This document shows, piece by piece, positions 48,465-50,008 of a stretch of DNA of 50,008 nt. This stretch comes from Comamonadaceae bacterium (lineage in GTDB: Bacteria > Pseudomonadota > Gammaproteobacteria > Burkholderiales > Burkholderiaceae_C). The stretch is from contig CANFYZ010000019.1 in the NCBI GenBank assembly GCA_947451385.1, positions 1 through 50,008 on the forward strand, given 5' to 3'. Under the pieces are notes generated by a model, which worked only from the letters and a program-made list of their open reading frames with translations, searched no databases and was not told the DNA's origin. The stretch's first letter is position 1, and every line of letters begins with the position of its first letter. The position numbers and the translations under genes are program-made.

Positions 48465-49079
48465 ATGACCCCATTCGTCCCCGCCGTGTCACTGTATGGT
48501 GCGCATGTCCACTTGCTCCCTCTGAAAGCCGCTCACCATGACGACTTGGTCGACGCGGTGCGTGACGGTGAGTTGTGGAACCACTGGTACACCGTCATCC
48601 CCACGGCCGAAGGCATGGCCGCAGAAATCACGCGCCGCTTGCATCTGCAAGCCCAAGGCAGCATGACCCCGTTTGCGGTGATAGACCCGACCAGCGGTCG
48701 CGCGGTGGGCATGACCACTTACATGAACATCGATGCGGCGAATCGCCGGGTCGAGATTGGCTCGACCTGGTATCGCCGCAGCGTGCAACGCGGCCCGCTC
48801 AACACCGAAGCCAAACGCTTGCTGCTGGGCCATGCCTTTGAGACCTTGAACTGCATCGCGGTCGAATTCCGCACCCATTTCTTCAATCAGCAAAGTCGCC
48901 GCGCCATTGAACGCTTGGGGGCCAAGCTGGACGGCATTTTGCGCAGCCACCAGATCAATCACCACCCCTTGGCGCAAGGTGCGCTGCGTGACACCTGTGT
49001 GTACAGCATTCTGGCCAGCGAGTGGCCCAGTGTGAAAACGCATCTGGACTACCAACTCCACCTTCCCCGAACTTCCTGA
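48465..49079 (+). CDS. GNAT family N-acetyltransferase (RimJ/RimL type)
   Basis: The 204-aa protein has the layout of the RimJ/RimL-like GNAT branch: LLPLKAAHHDDLVDAV, then PFAVIDPTSGRAVGMTTYMNI, VEIGSTWYRRSVQRGPLNTEAKRLLLGHAFE (condensed here) and VEFRTHFFNQQSRRAIERLGAKLDGILR, which carries the conserved Asn and the acetyl-CoA-binding helix. It transfers an acetyl group to an amine, possibly a protein N-terminus or small molecule. It sits between the MoxR and VWA genes, 12 bases before the latter. Confidence 0.88.
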   Translation: MTPFVPAVSLYGAHVHLLPLKAAHHDDLVDAVRDGELWNHWYTVIPTAEGMAAEITRRLHLQAQGSMTPFAVIDPTSGRAVGMTTYMNIDAANRRVEIGSTWYRRSVQRGPLNTEAKRLLLGHAFETLNCIAVEFRTHFFNQQSRRAIERLGAKLDGILRSHQINHHPLAQGALRDTCVYSILASEWPSVKTHLDYQLHLPRTS

Positions 49080-49091
49080 GAAGCCCATCCC

Positions 49092-50008
49092 ATGCTGATC
49101 GATTTTTTCTACACCCTGCGCGCCGCCAAAGTGCCGGTCTCGGTGCGCGAGTACCTGACCCTGCTGGAGGCCTTGCAAGCCAATGTGGTCGGCCCCGCTT
49201 CGGAGTCCTGCAGCATGGACGACTTTTACCACCTGAGCCGAATGATCATGGTGAAAGACGAGAAGCACTTTGACAAGTTCGACAAAGCCTTCGGCGCCTA
49301 CTTCAAAGGCGTGGAAATGCTGACCGACTTCACCAAAGAAGTGCCGCTCGATTGGCTGCAAAAAATTCTGGAGAAAGAACTCACGCCCGAACAAAAAGCG
49401 GCCATCGAGAAAATGGGCTGGGACGAGTTGATGGAGACGCTGAAGAAGCGCCTGGAAGAACAAAAAGAGCGCCACGAAGGTGGCAACAAATGGATTGGTA
49501 CCGGTGGCACCTCGCCCTTTGGCAACGGTGGCTACAACCCGCAAGGCGTGCGCATTGGCGGCAAAGGTGGCAACCGCAGCGCGGTGAAGGTGTGGGAGCA
49601 ACGCGCCTACAAAGACTACGACGACACACAAGAGCTGGGCACCCGCAACATCAAAGTGGCACTGCGCCGGCTGCGTAAATTCGCACGCGAAGGTTCGGCC
49701 GAAGAGCTGGACCTGCCCGACACCATCCGCTCCACCGCCGCGAATGCGGGCTACCTGGACATCAAGATGGTGCCCGAGCGGCACAACAATGTGAAGGTGC
49801 TGCTGCTGATGGACGTGGGTGGCACCATGGACGACCACATTGCGCGGGTGGAAGAACTGTTCTCGGCGGCCAAGGCCGAGTTCAAGCACCTGGAGTTTTA
49901 TTACTTCCACAACTGCGTGTACGACTTCATGTGGAAGAACAACAAGCGCCGTTACGCTGAAAAATTTGCCACCTGGGACATCCTGCGCAAATACAACAAA
50001 GACTACAA
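49092..50008 (+). CDS. VWA domain protein (CoxE-like), partial at the window end
   Basis: The gene starts at the ATG at 49092 (MLIDFFYTLRAAKVPVSVRE) and remains open to the window end, giving at least 305 residues. A helical N-terminal region (WLQKILEKELTPEQKAAIEK) and a Gly-rich linker (GTGGTSPFGNGGYNPQG) precede the VWA domain. The MIDAS motif reads LLLMDVGGTMDD, so the usual DxSxS is DxGGT, with the first Ser replaced by Gly. The partner is presumably the MoxR ATPase upstream. The C-terminal part is outside the window. Confidence 0.88.
   Translation, partial: MLIDFFYTLRAAKVPVSVREYLTLLEALQANVVGPASESCSMDDFYHLSRMIMVKDEKHFDKFDKAFGAYFKGVEMLTDFTKEVPLDWLQKILEKELTPEQKAAIEKMGWDELMETLKKRLEEQKERHEGGNKWIGTGGTSPFGNGGYNPQGVRIGGKGGNRSAVKVWEQRAYKDYDDTQELGTRNIKVALRRLRKFAREGSAEELDLPDTIRSTAANAGYLDIKMVPERHNNVKVLLLMDVGGTMDDHIARVEELFSAAKAEFKHLEFYYFHNCVYDFMWKNNKRRYAEKFATWDILRKYNKDY

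Overview
The window is a 50 kb stretch of a betaproteobacterial chromosome, most likely order Burkholderiales and family Comamonadaceae (the gene content would suit a freshwater Limnohabitans/Rhodoferax-like organism; this is an inference from gene order and protein character, not from a marker gene). Support comes from the coaD-rsmD-ftsY block, the long cytochrome c oxidase assembly cluster with the small accessory genes typical of Burkholderiales (36-aa assembly protein, DUF2970, DUF2909), a Bug/TctC-type binding protein, and an acyl-CoA ligase beside a Liv-type ABC transporter. No rRNA, tRNA, CRISPR array, intact insertion sequence or phage gene was seen.

Layout. 1-660: start of a DUF6502 gene, whose promoter is filled by a long palindrome, then a helicase C-terminal remnant and a dispersed cloverleaf-type repeat. 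667-2989: housekeeping genes coaD, rsmD (with a hexanucleotide Gln-Ala repeat) and ftsY. 3014-21531: an accessory catabolic and periplasmic region of about 18 kb. It holds an HSL-type esterase, a PF10118 hydrolase, a membrane-anchored formylglycine-generating enzyme (FGE), a DUF1254/DUF1214 protein, two TetR regulators, two type I sulfatases, an outer-membrane channel-like protein, a GST, an SDR, a double DsbA-like protein, an orphan propeller-like protein, an MBL-fold hydrolase and a haloalkane dehalogenase. 21652-22641: rpoH behind a perfect CIRCE element. 22779-30248: a Bug-type binding protein, an acyl-CoA ligase and the livG-livF-livH-livM-livK transporter. 30308-40046: the aa3-type cytochrome c oxidase locus (SCO, ctaB, ctaA, thioredoxin-like, SURF1, DUF2909, coxC, DUF2970, ctaG, small assembly gene, coxA, coxB, DUF2244). 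40151-46498: a degenerate BioC-like protein, comF, trmL, then a maoC / flavin reductase / quinone oxidoreductase / thiolase cluster and DUF1841. 46594-50008: a dihaem cytochrome c4, then a MoxR-type AAA+ ATPase and its VWA partner (cut by the window end), separated by a small membrane gene and a GNAT.

How the genes may work together. The accessory region looks like one functional island. FGE converts the active-site Cys of type I sulfatases to formylglycine, and two such sulfatases (CAPSR and CSPTR motifs) lie within 12 kb of it. All three carry N-terminal hydrophobic segments, which suggests maturation and activity at or outside the cytoplasmic membrane. Independently, three divergent or upstream promoters in this region carry near-identical 18-bp palindromes (consensus CAATACAC-NN-GTGTATTG). 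They link the esterase, the PF10118 hydrolase, the SDR, the double DsbA-like protein and the dehalogenase/MBL pair into a probable TetR-type regulon. The most attractive candidate for a new system is this combination: an operator-defined set of hydrolytic and redox enzymes interleaved with a membrane sulfatase/FGE module. Its substrate is not evident from sequence.
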